Positions 7,779 through 16,635 of a stretch of DNA of 64,000 nt are shown here, one piece after another. The notes beneath the pieces are model-generated. The model did no database searches. It was not told the DNA's origin and saw only the letters and a list, made by a program, of their open reading frames with translations. The position numbers and the translations under genes were made by a program. The DNA comes from Nitratireductor aestuarii (lineage in GTDB: Bacteria; Pseudomonadota; Alphaproteobacteria; Rhizobiales; Rhizobiaceae). The DNA is taken from contig NZ_BMIF01000002.1 in assembly GCF_014641695.1 (NCBI RefSeq), positions 372,001 through 436,000 on the forward strand. The letters are read 5' to 3'. Within the stretch, counting starts at the first letter, position 1; the number at the start of each line of letters is the position of its first letter.

Positions 7779-8696
7779 ATGCTTACCTTTGACCAATACC
7801 TGACCCCGGATACGCTCGAAGAGGCGTTGTGGCTCTGGCGCGATGCGCCAGAAGGCACCCGCCTCATTGCAGGCGCGACAGACATTCTTCCGTGGGCAAG
7901 GGAAGGCCGAGCCGGCGACGTGCATCTGCCCGCGCTGATCGACGTTACCAAGATCCAGGAACTCTCCGGCTACACGGTCGAGGGTGGCCGCGTGCGTCTT
8001 GGCGCGAACGTCGTGTACCAGGATTTTCTGACGGACGAGACGCTTCGCAGGCTGCTGCCGTGCATGCCGTTCTGCTCCATCTGGTTCGCTGACGACCAGA
8101 TCCGCGAGCAGGCAACGCTGGCCGGAAACCTCGTCAACGCTTCGCCCGCCGCCGACGGCACGCCGGCTGTTCTCGTGCTCAACGGCTCGATCGAACTGGC
8201 CCGGCTTGAGGATGGCGTAGTCGAGCGCCGCACGCTTCCCGTCGCTGAGTTCATCCAGGGTCCGGGCCGCACACTGATGGAACGCGGCGAGATCGTCACT
8301 GCGGTGACCATGGATGCGCTGGATGGTTACGGCGGCTCGTTCGAGAAGGTCGGCCATCGCCGTTCGCTGGTGATCTCCGTCGCCTGTGTCGCCGCTGTCG
8401 TGAAGACCGATGCTTCGGGCCGGAATTTCGAGGATGTCCGCCTTGGTCTTGGCGGCGTCGGCCCGATGGCTGTGCGGCTGACGGATATCGAAGAGCGCCT
8501 CAAGGGCCAGCCCATTTCGTCCGAACTCATTCGTGAAGCGTGCGCGAGCGCTGCAGACCGCGTCGCCTCGCGCTCACGCGTCGCCTATCGCCGGCGTGTC
8601 GTGCCCGGCTTCGTTGAAGCAGCCATCGAGGATGCGCTGGCTCACGCCGGCGCGCCGTACCGCGGCGAACATCAAAGGGAGATTATCAATGTCTGA
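7779..8696 (+). CDS. Molybdenum hydroxylase, FAD-binding medium subunit (CoxM/XdhB type)
   Basis: This 305-residue subunit carries FAD between the iron-sulfur centres and the final acceptor in xanthine dehydrogenase-family enzymes. It begins FDQYLTPDTLEEALWLW, has the FAD-binding LIAGATDILPW segment, and the second FAD motif as ATLAGNLVNASPAADGTPAVLVL (canonical T-x-G-G-N-x-x-x-A-S-P-x-x-D, with Leu-Ala-Gly here). The C-terminal CO-dehydrogenase flavoprotein domain starts near residue 190. The gene overlaps the next by 8 nt, so the subunits are translationally coupled. Confidence 0.92.
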   Translation: MLTFDQYLTPDTLEEALWLWRDAPEGTRLIAGATDILPWAREGRAGDVHLPALIDVTKIQELSGYTVEGGRVRLGANVVYQDFLTDETLRRLLPCMPFCSIWFADDQIREQATLAGNLVNASPAADGTPAVLVLNGSIELARLEDGVVERRTLPVAEFIQGPGRTLMERGEIVTAVTMDALDGYGGSFEKVGHRRSLVISVACVAAVVKTDASGRNFEDVRLGLGGVGPMAVRLTDIEERLKGQPISSELIREACASAADRVASRSRVAYRRRVVPGFVEAAIEDALAHAGAPYRGEHQREIINV

Positions 8697-10572
8697 TGGC
8701 ATGCTGCGTATGACAGTGAATGGCCGCAAGGTGGCAAAGTCCGCTGCCGGCCGTTATCGCCTCATCGACTTCCTGCGTGAAGAACTGTTCCTGACCGGCA
8801 CCAAGGAAGGTTGCGGTGCAGGTGAATGCGGTACCTGCTCCGTTTTCGTCGATGGCAAGCTGGTCAAGTCTTGCCTCATGCCCGCAAGCAAGGCTGAGGG
8901 TGCGGTTATCGAAACCGTCGAGGGCCTCGCCTCTGGTAACGATCTTACGCCGGTTCAACGCGCCTTCCACAAGACCGGCGCCAGCCAGTGCGGTTACTGC
9001 ATCCCCGGCATGGTGATGGCTGCCACCTCGACACTGCGCGAGAACCCGGACGCGGACATCGAAGAGATCAAGGAACGCATGGGCGGCAACATCTGCCGTT
9101 GCACCGGTTACACGAAGATCCTGGAGGCCGTCGAGCTCGCCCGTGACATTCTGAACGGCAAGGCTGCACCGCTGGCGCTTGAACCTGAGCCCATTGGTGA
9201 AAGCTTCATCGGCACCAACGTCCGCCGTATCGATGCGCCCAGCAAGGTGACCGGCAAGCTGCGCTATGCAGGTGACATGGTGTTCCCGAACATGCTGCAC
9301 ATGCAGGTGCTGCGCAGCCCGCATGCTCACGCGCGGATCGTATCTATCGACACGTCGGCGGCGGAAGCGCTGGAAGGCGTGGAGTCCATCATCACCGCAG
9401 CAGATGTGCCGGGCACCGACGGTTTTGGCGTGTTCGTTCATGACCAACCGATCATGGCCCGCGACAAGGTTCGCTATGTGGGTGAGGGCATTGCGGCAGT
9501 TTCCGCCGAGTCGGAAGAGATCGCCCGCAAGGCGCTCTCGCTGATCAAGGTCGAGTACGAGCTTCTGCCCGCTGTCTTCGATGCCGAAGAGGCGATGAAG
9601 GAGGGGGCGGTCGTGCTGCACGACTATGCGCCGACCAACATCGTCAAACACATTCCTGTTCGCAAGGGCGATATCGAGAAGGGCTTTGCCGAGGCAGATC
9701 TCGTCTTCGAGAACACCTACACGACCCAACAGGTGGAGCACGCCTATCTCGAGCCGGAAGCCGGCATCGGTTATGTGGATCACGATGGCGTGGTGACGGT
9801 CATTTCGCCCAGCCAGAACATCACCCACCACCGTCACATGCTCGCGGGCATCCTTGATCTGCCGATCAACAAGGTCCGCTGCATCATGAGCCCGGTGGGC
9901 GGCGGCTTCGGCGGCAAGGAAGACATGATCTATCAGGGCATGCTTGCCCTTGCCGCGATGAAGACGGGCCGTCCGGTTCGCCTCGTCTATACCCGTGAAG
10001 AGTCGATCACCACGACCGCCAAGCGGCATCCGTCGCGCGTCACGCTCAAGATGGGCATCAAGAACGACGGCACGATCACCGCTGTCCAGTTCAAGATGAT
10101 CAGCGACGGCGGCGCTTACGGCATGTCCACGGAAGGCGTGATGCGCAAGGCGGCGATCCTGTCCGTCGGACCGTACGAGTACGAGAACCTTCAGGTCGAC
10201 ACCATCGGCGTCTACACCAACAACACGCCGTCCGGTGCTTTCCGTACCTTCGGCGGCATGCAGGCGCAGTTCGCAACGGAGTCGCATCTCGACATTCTGG
10301 CGGAAAAGCTGGGCCTCGATCCGTTCGAAATCCGCCGCAAGAACATGATGAAGGCGGGATCGCTCACCCATACCAGGCAGCGCCTCGATACAGCGGCGAT
10401 TGGCGAAGTTCTCGATGTGGCTGAAAGCTTCAGCCGCTGGGAGAAGGGCGCTCCGACCAGCCGCGGCGCAACCCGCGGTGACCTTGGCGGACCGGATACG
10501 CGCCAGCCCTGCACCCTGGGCGCGCGCTTCCGCAAGCCGGCAGATAACAACAAGAAGCAGGAGGTCGCGTGA
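8689..10572 (+). CDS. Fused [2Fe-2S] subunit and N-terminal half of the molybdopterin subunit
   Basis: This 627-residue protein joins two normally separate parts. Residues about 1-160 are a complete small subunit: plant-type ferredoxin cysteines in GCGAGECGTCS, then the second cluster in SQCGYCIPGM and NICRCTGY. From about residue 175 the aldehyde oxidase/xanthine dehydrogenase a/b hammerhead begins (NVRRIDAPSKVTGKLRYAGD), followed by the first molybdopterin-binding domain with GGGFGGKED. It stops just where the large subunit should continue into its second half, which is the next gene. ATG 8689 has AAAGGGAGA upstream; the open frame to 8533 is only overlap with the previous gene. Confidence 0.9.
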   Translation: MSDGMLRMTVNGRKVAKSAAGRYRLIDFLREELFLTGTKEGCGAGECGTCSVFVDGKLVKSCLMPASKAEGAVIETVEGLASGNDLTPVQRAFHKTGASQCGYCIPGMVMAATSTLRENPDADIEEIKERMGGNICRCTGYTKILEAVELARDILNGKAAPLALEPEPIGESFIGTNVRRIDAPSKVTGKLRYAGDMVFPNMLHMQVLRSPHAHARIVSIDTSAAEALEGVESIITAADVPGTDGFGVFVHDQPIMARDKVRYVGEGIAAVSAESEEIARKALSLIKVEYELLPAVFDAEEAMKEGAVVLHDYAPTNIVKHIPVRKGDIEKGFAEADLVFENTYTTQQVEHAYLEPEAGIGYVDHDGVVTVISPSQNITHHRHMLAGILDLPINKVRCIMSPVGGGFGGKEDMIYQGMLALAAMKTGRPVRLVYTREESITTTAKRHPSRVTLKMGIKNDGTITAVQFKMISDGGAYGMSTEGVMRKAAILSVGPYEYENLQVDTIGVYTNNTPSGAFRTFGGMQAQFATESHLDILAEKLGLDPFEIRRKNMMKAGSLTHTRQRLDTAAIGEVLDVAESFSRWEKGAPTSRGATRGDLGGPDTRQPCTLGARFRKPADNNKKQEVA

Positions 10573-11582
10573 TGGCTCGATGGAAAAAGGGACGCGGCGT
10601 CGCAGCATCCTGGTATGGCATTGCACGCACCGCAACGATCGACCGCGCAGGTGCATGGGTCGAGCTCGATGATGGCGGCACGGCGAAGGTCGTGACCGGC
10701 GTGACGGAAATCGGTGAGGGCATCCTCACCGTGCTGGCGCAGGTAGCGGCGGAAGAGCTTGGCGTGCGGCCGGAAGACGTCACCATCGGTGACAACGATA
10801 CGGCGCGCTCGCCGGAAGCCGCGCATGCCGGTGCGACCCGCCAGACCTACATGATCGGCAACTCGGTTGCGCTGGCATCGCGTGACGCTCGCTCCAAGCT
10901 CGACGCCTTCCTCGCCAACCACTGGGGCGTCAGTGAATCGTCGATCAAGGCGTTCAACGGCTTCATCTGGTCGGAAGGCACGAACAACCGCATCACGATG
11001 GAAGAGGCAGTCGACCTCTGCAAGAAGAACGGCGTTGTTCCCGTTGGTTCGGCCTCGTTCACCGCGTTCGGCACGGGGCTCGATCCGGTCGATGGCTCCG
11101 GCGCGCCGTGGCAAACCTACGTGTTCGGCTGCCAGGTGGCGGAAGTCGAGGTCGATACGCTTACGGGCGAAGTTCAGGTGCTCGGCATGTGGGCCGTGCA
11201 TGACGTTGGTCGCGTGATCAACCCGCGCGGTGTTGAAGGGCAGATCGAGGGCGGTATCGTCCAGGGTCTAGGTCAGGCGCTGATGGAGAACTATGAGCTC
11301 CACAACGGCCACACCACGACGCCGAGCTTCTCCAAATACATCCTGCCGACAGCGCTCGACGTGCCGCAGATCAACTGCCGCCTTGTTCAGGACATCGACC
11401 CGAAGAGCCCGCTGGGCGCAAAGGGTATCGGCGAACCCGCGCTGGTGCCGACGGCGCCGGCCATCATGAACGCGATCTATGACGCCATCGGCGTCCGCAT
11501 CTCCAGCCTGCCGGCAACGCCGGAAGCAATCCTGGAAGCTCTGCAGAGGAAGGCAGAGGGAGAGGTGCGGCTGGCGAGCTGA
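10572..11582 (+). CDS. Molybdenum hydroxylase large subunit, C-terminal half (separate gene)
   Basis: This 336-residue protein is the second molybdopterin-binding domain of a xanthine dehydrogenase-type large subunit. It contains the GVTEIGEGILTVLAQVAAEELG and AHDVG-like (AVHDVGRVINP) segments, and near the end the catalytic-glutamate motif GAKGIGEPALVPTAPAI. AGGAGG at 10559-10564, 7 nt before ATG 10572, plus the TGATG overlap with the previous stop, shows this is a genuine gene break rather than a frameshift. It should assemble with the two upstream products. Substrates of this family are N-heterocycles or aldehydes hydroxylated with water-derived oxygen. Confidence 0.9.
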   Translation: MARWKKGRGVAASWYGIARTATIDRAGAWVELDDGGTAKVVTGVTEIGEGILTVLAQVAAEELGVRPEDVTIGDNDTARSPEAAHAGATRQTYMIGNSVALASRDARSKLDAFLANHWGVSESSIKAFNGFIWSEGTNNRITMEEAVDLCKKNGVVPVGSASFTAFGTGLDPVDGSGAPWQTYVFGCQVAEVEVDTLTGEVQVLGMWAVHDVGRVINPRGVEGQIEGGIVQGLGQALMENYELHNGHTTTPSFSKYILPTALDVPQINCRLVQDIDPKSPLGAKGIGEPALVPTAPAIMNAIYDAIGVRISSLPATPEAILEALQRKAEGEVRLAS

Positions 11583-11593
11583 GTTTTTGATCA

Positions 11594-11641
11594 GTGCAAC
11601 CCCAGGCGGGAAACCGGTTCCCGTTCTTCCTGGAATTGCAC
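11594..11641. repeat. Dispersed intergenic palindrome, copy 1
   Basis: The outer arms GTGCAA and TTGCAC enclose an AAACCGGTTCCCG core and a TTCCTGGAATTGC end. Related copies lie near 27756-27800, 32926-32966 and 55081-55126. The shared core (GGACGGAAA-ACCGGTTC-CACTTTTCCTGGAA) resembles short palindromes scattered in Hyphomicrobiales genomes. A second small hairpin, GGCCGGC-TCT-GCCGGCC, follows at 11653-11669. Confidence 0.6.
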
Positions 11642-11725
11642 CGGTGAAGGATGGCCGGCTCTGCCGGCCTATGGGGGGTCCAGCATGGCGAGTTCACGCT
11701 GGGGGTTCAAACGGAGGAGAGAACC

Positions 11726-12685
11726 ATGAAGAGCACATTGAAAATGGCAATGGCCACGGCGCTGCTTGGAAGCGCGATCGGGCTGGCGTCGCCAGCCCTC
11801 GCCGATTTTCCGGAGAAGCCGGTGGAAATGACGATCCTGTTCGGCGGATCGGCGCAGACGGTCGGCCAGATCCTGGCTGACGGCATGTCGAAGGCGCTGG
11901 GCAGCCCGGTCGTTGCAGTCAGCCGCCCGGGTGGCGGTGGTGCGATCGGCTACAGCCACGTCAACGGCACCGATGCCGATGGCTACTCGATCGTCTGGAA
12001 TTCGAACTCGATCTCGACGGTCCATTACCAGGGTAACATTCCGTTCGACTACAAGGCCTTCGCTCCGATCGCCCGTATCGGATCGGAAGTTCCGGTTCTG
12101 GCGGTCAGCACGAAGTCCGGCTGGACGGATCTGAAGTCCATGGCAGAAGCTGCCAAGGCCAAGGGACAGCCGCTCAAGGTTGGCGTTTCGGGGCTGGGAT
12201 CGTTCACGCACCTCGCGGCCGCAGCGCTGTTCGACAAGCTGGGCGTCAAGGTCGTCTACATTCCGTACGGCGAAGGCCGTGCACCGGCCGAACTGCTGGC
12301 GGGCCGTGTTGACGCTGCGATCCAGTGGCCGGGCCAGTTCATCCCGCACGTCCAGAACAACACGATCGCTATGCTCTGCTCGACGGGCATGGAAAAGATC
12401 GCCATCGAGATCGACGTTCCGACCTGCCATGAGGCAGGTGCTACCGATCTCAACGTTACCATGTGGCGTGGCCTTGCCGCTCCGGCTGGTACACCCGACG
12501 ACGTAATCGCCAAGCTTCAGGATGCCGCAAAGGCCACCGTGGAAGACGAGGCTTTCGCCAACGCTGCTCGCAATCTCGGCTTCGAGCCGGGCTTCCTGCC
12601 AGCAGCGGAATTCGGTGAGCTCATCGCCTCCGACGATGCCGTCATCAGCGAACTCATGACGACGCTTGGCCTGAAAAATAAGTGA
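11726..12685 (+). CDS. TTT transporter substrate-binding protein (TctC family)
   Basis: This 319-residue periplasmic receptor starts with a signal peptide (MKSTLKMAMATALLGSAIGLASPALA) and the TctC landmarks FPEKPVEMTILFGGSAQTVGQILADGM, SRPGGGGAIG and, later, IPYGEGRAPAELLAGRVDAAI. TctC proteins deliver carboxylates to a TctAB permease. ACGGAGGAGA sets ATG 11726. It directly precedes tctB- and tctA-like genes and lies inside the first catabolic operon, so its ligand is probably a carboxylate on that pathway. Confidence 0.92.
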   Translation: MKSTLKMAMATALLGSAIGLASPALADFPEKPVEMTILFGGSAQTVGQILADGMSKALGSPVVAVSRPGGGGAIGYSHVNGTDADGYSIVWNSNSISTVHYQGNIPFDYKAFAPIARIGSEVPVLAVSTKSGWTDLKSMAEAAKAKGQPLKVGVSGLGSFTHLAAAALFDKLGVKVVYIPYGEGRAPAELLAGRVDAAIQWPGQFIPHVQNNTIAMLCSTGMEKIAIEIDVPTCHEAGATDLNVTMWRGLAAPAGTPDDVIAKLQDAAKATVEDEAFANAARNLGFEPGFLPAAEFGELIASDDAVISELMTTLGLKNK

Positions 12686-12692
12686 TAGCTAA

Positions 12693-13187
12693 ATGACAGA
12701 AGTCTTTCGTGACAGGTTGCTTGGCGTCGTTCTGATGGCCGTGGCAATCGCATGGTTGGCTGCATCGAGGTTCACGATCCCGGAGGGTTACTCCGGGTCG
12801 TTCTTCGGCCCGCGCGCGTTCCCCAATGCACTCGGGTTCCTGCTGCTTCTATTGTCGGTGATCCTGGTCGCCCAGACTTTCTCCAAGAAGACCGTCGATG
12901 ACGACGAGGAAGAAGAACTTGAGTGCAAGCCAACCTTCCAGCAGGAACTCTGGGCAACACTCGTTACCTTTGGCTTTTTGATCTCTTACTTTGTCGCTCT
13001 GCCGATTTTCGGTTTCGTTCTTACCACCACCTTGCTCATCGGAATTTTCCTGTTCTTCGTGCTCAGGAAACGTTCAATCCCGCTCATCATTTGCATGCCG
13101 CTGGGCTTTTCGATCGGCCTCTGGCTGCTGATGGGCAAGCTGCTTGGCGTCCACCTGCCGACCGGCATGTTTAGCTGGAGCTTCTGA
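12693..13187 (+). CDS. TTT transporter small membrane subunit (TctB family)
   Basis: This 164-residue protein has four predicted membrane helices, around residues 10-30, 42-58, 85-112 and 118-155. It shows the TctB-type order with an acidic cytoplasmic loop (DDDEEEELECK) between helices 2 and 3. It begins 7 nt after tctC and its stop overlaps the tctA start (TGATG). It is recognised by length, topology and position rather than by a catalytic motif. Confidence 0.85.
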   Translation: MTEVFRDRLLGVVLMAVAIAWLAASRFTIPEGYSGSFFGPRAFPNALGFLLLLLSVILVAQTFSKKTVDDDEEEELECKPTFQQELWATLVTFGFLISYFVALPIFGFVLTTTLLIGIFLFFVLRKRSIPLIICMPLGFSIGLWLLMGKLLGVHLPTGMFSWSF

Positions 13188-14686
13188 TGGATATTCTCCT
13201 TTCAACTCTGGCAATCTCCTTCGCCCCGGAAGTCGTGGGCGCCCTTCTTTTTGGTTCGATCTTCGGCCTCGTCTTCGGCGCAATTCCGGGTCTCACCTAC
13301 ACGATGGCGCTGGCGCTCATCCTGCCGCTCACGTTCACGCTCGACCACACGGCGGCGATTGCCATGCTGCTTTCCACCTTTATCGGTGGGGCAAGCGGGG
13401 GCACGGTTGCCGCGATCCTCGTCGGCGTTCCCGGCACACCGTCCTCTGCGGCGACAGTCGTTGACGGCCACCGGCTGGCGAAAGCCGGCAAGGCGAGCCT
13501 CACCGTCGCGATGGCGACGGTCGTCTCCACCATCGGCGGTCTGTTCAGCCTGATCGTGATGGTCTTTTCGGTCGATTTCCTCGCCAGTGTCGCGCTGCAC
13601 TTCGGTCCGGCCGAGATCTTCGCGCTGCTAATCTTCGGCATGTCGACCATCTGCGGACTGGCGGAACGATCCATCGTGCGCGGCCTGATCGGCGGCGTCA
13701 TCGGCCTGATGGTCATGATCGTCGGACAGGATCCGATCGATGGTGTCTCGCGCCTGACTTTCGGCCAGGTTCCGCTGTTGCAGGGCGTGGAGCTGCTGGT
13801 CGCGATGATCGCGCTTTTTGCAATCCCCCAGGTGGTGGAAGCCTTCTCGCAGCACCATAGCGGTGGCGAAACCGTCGTTGATCCGAACACGGTCAAGGTA
13901 GAGCTGCCGCGTCCCCGCTATGTCTGGGGCTTCCGCTGGAACATCTTCCGCTCGAGCCTTCTCGGCACCGTTATCGGCGCGATCCCCGGCACCAGTGGCA
14001 CGATTGCAGCCTTCCTCGCCTATTCGCAGGAAAAGAAGCTCAACAAGGACAAGGTGGCCTTTGGCCATGGCAACATGGGCGGCGTTGTCGCGCCGGAAAC
14101 GTCGAACAATGCCGTCACCGGCGGGTCGATGATCCCCGTGCTGGGCCTTGGCATCCCGAGCGATCCCGCGACGGCGCTGATTCTCGGCGGCCTCCTGATC
14201 CACGGTATCCAGCCCGGACCGTTGCTCTTCGTCGAGAACCCGCAGGTCATCTACAGCATCTACATGCTGTTTGCCGCTTCCTACGTCATCGTGATGATCT
14301 TCATGCTCTTTGGCGTGAGGTTGTTCGTCAAGGCGCTGCACGTGCCGCACCACCTGCTGGCGCTTGCCATCATGGTGCTCTGCATCGTCGGCTCCTACTC
14401 CGTCCGCAACTCGATGTTCGACGTTGGGACCATGATCGTCATCGGCTTCCTGGGCTACCTCCTGCAGAAGGCGCGCATCCCGCTGACGCCAATCCTGCTC
14501 GGGCTGGTGCTCGGACCGGCCATGGAACGCGAGTTCCGCACGGCGATGATCATGTCCAGCGACGATCCATCGATCTTCTACACTTCGCCAACCGCACTGC
14601 TGTTTTTCGCTTTCGCAGCGATCGTCGTGTTCAAGCACACGCTCAGCGGTTTGCGCTCCCGCAATAATCAGAAAAAAGAGGCCTGA
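13187..14686 (+). CDS. TTT transporter large permease subunit (TctA family)
   Basis: This 499-residue polytopic permease carries the TctA hallmarks: FGAIPGLTYTMALALILPLTF in the first half, the pseudo-symmetric GAIPGTSGTIAAFLAYSQEKK in the second half, and GVVAPETSNNAVTGGSMIPVLGLGIPSDPATALILGG. It forms the channel part of the secondary tricarboxylate-type importer with the two preceding products. Confidence 0.94.
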   Translation: MDILLSTLAISFAPEVVGALLFGSIFGLVFGAIPGLTYTMALALILPLTFTLDHTAAIAMLLSTFIGGASGGTVAAILVGVPGTPSSAATVVDGHRLAKAGKASLTVAMATVVSTIGGLFSLIVMVFSVDFLASVALHFGPAEIFALLIFGMSTICGLAERSIVRGLIGGVIGLMVMIVGQDPIDGVSRLTFGQVPLLQGVELLVAMIALFAIPQVVEAFSQHHSGGETVVDPNTVKVELPRPRYVWGFRWNIFRSSLLGTVIGAIPGTSGTIAAFLAYSQEKKLNKDKVAFGHGNMGGVVAPETSNNAVTGGSMIPVLGLGIPSDPATALILGGLLIHGIQPGPLLFVENPQVIYSIYMLFAASYVIVMIFMLFGVRLFVKALHVPHHLLALAIMVLCIVGSYSVRNSMFDVGTMIVIGFLGYLLQKARIPLTPILLGLVLGPAMEREFRTAMIMSSDDPSIFYTSPTALLFFAFAAIVVFKHTLSGLRSRNNQKKEA

Positions 14687-14687
14687 T

Positions 14688-16577
14688 ATGCTCGAACGCC
14701 GAGATGTATCTGATCCCGCAACATTGATGCGCGAACGCGCTGAGTCCATCAGCAAGGCTGGCAATATCTCCCAGCTGCTGAAGGAAGGAACCCTGCCTGC
14801 GCGGATCGAAACCTCGCTTTCGGAGGCTCTCATTCTGGGGCTCCTGAAGCAGGGTGTGACGCAGTACTACGCCATCTTCGGCCATGGCTCGACCGATCTC
14901 GGCGAAGTCATGCGCATCTATGCCGAAGCTGGTGCGATCACTGTCATCAACTGCCGCAACGAGGTGGAGATGGCGCATGCCGCCACTGCCTATGCCTGGC
15001 AGTACAAGCGTACGCCGGCGGTCATTACGTCCATCGGACCGGGTAGTCTGCAGGCCATGGCCGGTTCGCTCGCAGCCGCTTCAAACGGCATCGGCGTCTA
15101 CCACATCTATGGTGACGAGACGACGCGCGGCGAAGGCTACAACATGCAACAGGTGCCGAAGCCCGAGCAGGGGCTGTTCGGCCGGATCACGGCACTTATG
15201 GGCGAGTCCTATACGCTGCACACGCCGGAAGCACTGCGCGAGTGCATGCGTCGCGGTACCGCCTGCGTCCATCATCCCTACAAGGCTGGTCCCTTCTACA
15301 TTCTGCTGCCGATCAACACGCAGCCGCAGATTACTTCGGTCAATCTCGGTACGCTTCCGGAGCGCATGGAGATTGCCCCAGTCGCGCCCGTGGACGAAGC
15401 TGTTTATGACGAGGCCGTGAGGCTCATCGGAAGCTACGAGAAGATCGTCATCAAGGCTGGCGGCGGTACGCGCGCCCATGCAGAAGCCGTCCGCAAGCTT
15501 GCGGAAGCTGCGGGTGCTGCCGTCGTTCTGTCGCCGGGATCGACCGGCGTTCTGCCGGATGCGCATCCGCAGAACATGCATGTCGGCGGTTCCAAAGGGT
15601 CGATCAGCGGCAACTATGCCATGAGCAATGCGGAGCTGGTGATCTTCATTGGCTCGCGTGGCGTCTGCCAGGCGGATTGCTCCGGCATCGGCTACCCGAA
15701 CGCGAAGGCGGTCATCAACATCAATGGCGATATTGATGATGTCAGCCACTATGCGAATACGCTGGCGCTGCATGGCGATATTACCGCAGTGGTAAACCGG
15801 CTGCTGCCGCTCATCGAACAGAACCAAAAGACGACCATCAATACCTGGCTGCCAGCCTGCGCCGAGAAGAAAGCGGAATGGTCTGCCTGGAAGCAGTCGC
15901 GCACCAGCGCAGCACCGATCATGGATGATGCGTGGAAGCGTCCGGTGCTGACGCAGCCCGCAGCGATCCAGACGGTCGCAAGCTTTGCAAAGCGCGTCGG
16001 TGCTACCAAGTTCTTTGACGCAGGCGACGTACAGGCAAACGGGTTCCAGCTGGTCGAAGACGATCAGGTCGGCGAGACCTATACGGAGACCGGCGCTTCC
16101 TACATGGGCTTTGCGACCTCGGCGCTGCTCGGTTCCGCAGGTGTGAAGAACGCACAGTACGGTATCGCGTTTACCGGCGACGGTTCGTTCATGATGAACC
16201 CGCAGGTGCTGATCGACGCTGTCGAGCATGGTGTGAAGGGCATGATCGCGCTGTTCGATAACCGCCGCATGGCCGCGATCACCAGCCTGCAGTATGCGCA
16301 GTACGGGGTCGAGTTCCGCACCAATGACAGCGTACCGGTGGACTACGTACAGCTGGCGGGCGCTGTATCCGGCGTCAAGGCAATCTGGGGGGGCACGACG
16401 CAGGAAGAGCTGGAGGCAGCGCTTGCCGAGGCTCATGCGCATGACGGTCTGTCGCTGGTGCACATCCCTGTTTACGCGGGGCGCGAGCACATTGCCGAGA
16501 TGGGCGCCTACGGCAACTGGAACGTCGGCAATTGGGTGGACGACGTTCAGGCCCGGTATCTCGAACAGAATATCTAG
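14688..16577 (+). CDS. Thiamine-diphosphate enzyme, IolD-like (cyclic 1,2-dione hydrolase type)
   Basis: This 629-residue enzyme has the three-domain ThDP fold. The N-terminal PYR domain has the activating glutamate in NCRNEVEMAHAATAYAW and the GPGSLQAM loop, a central domain spans about residues 225-370, and the C-terminal PP domain has GDGSFMMNPQVLIDAVEHG ending in DNRRM. Length and GDETTRGEGYNMQQ-type segments are closest, from memory, to IolD, which hydrolyses a C-C bond in a cyclohexane-1,2-dione during inositol breakdown. No other iol genes are here, so the substrate is open. It begins 1 nt after the permease stop with AGAGG upstream. Confidence 0.75.
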   Translation: MLERRDVSDPATLMRERAESISKAGNISQLLKEGTLPARIETSLSEALILGLLKQGVTQYYAIFGHGSTDLGEVMRIYAEAGAITVINCRNEVEMAHAATAYAWQYKRTPAVITSIGPGSLQAMAGSLAAASNGIGVYHIYGDETTRGEGYNMQQVPKPEQGLFGRITALMGESYTLHTPEALRECMRRGTACVHHPYKAGPFYILLPINTQPQITSVNLGTLPERMEIAPVAPVDEAVYDEAVRLIGSYEKIVIKAGGGTRAHAEAVRKLAEAAGAAVVLSPGSTGVLPDAHPQNMHVGGSKGSISGNYAMSNAELVIFIGSRGVCQADCSGIGYPNAKAVININGDIDDVSHYANTLALHGDITAVVNRLLPLIEQNQKTTINTWLPACAEKKAEWSAWKQSRTSAAPIMDDAWKRPVLTQPAAIQTVASFAKRVGATKFFDAGDVQANGFQLVEDDQVGETYTETGASYMGFATSALLGSAGVKNAQYGIAFTGDGSFMMNPQVLIDAVEHGVKGMIALFDNRRMAAITSLQYAQYGVEFRTNDSVPVDYVQLAGAVSGVKAIWGGTTQEELEAALAEAHAHDGLSLVHIPVYAGREHIAEMGAYGNWNVGNWVDDVQARYLEQNI

Positions 16578-16635
16578 ACTAGAGTGGCCCGGGGGGAAGG
16601 AAGAGCCTTCCGGGTCCAGCACCATAGAGGCTCCC

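Noticed and set aside
10559-10575. Frameshift or stop-codon error splitting the Mo hydroxylase large subunit
   Set aside because: A strong AGGAGG and coupled start lie exactly at the junction, and the residues before the stop are a natural-looking linker, so a true gene boundary is more likely.
14688-16577. Calling the ThDP enzyme a true IolD of inositol catabolism
   Set aside because: Other iol genes are absent and the neighbours differ, so only IolD-like is supported.
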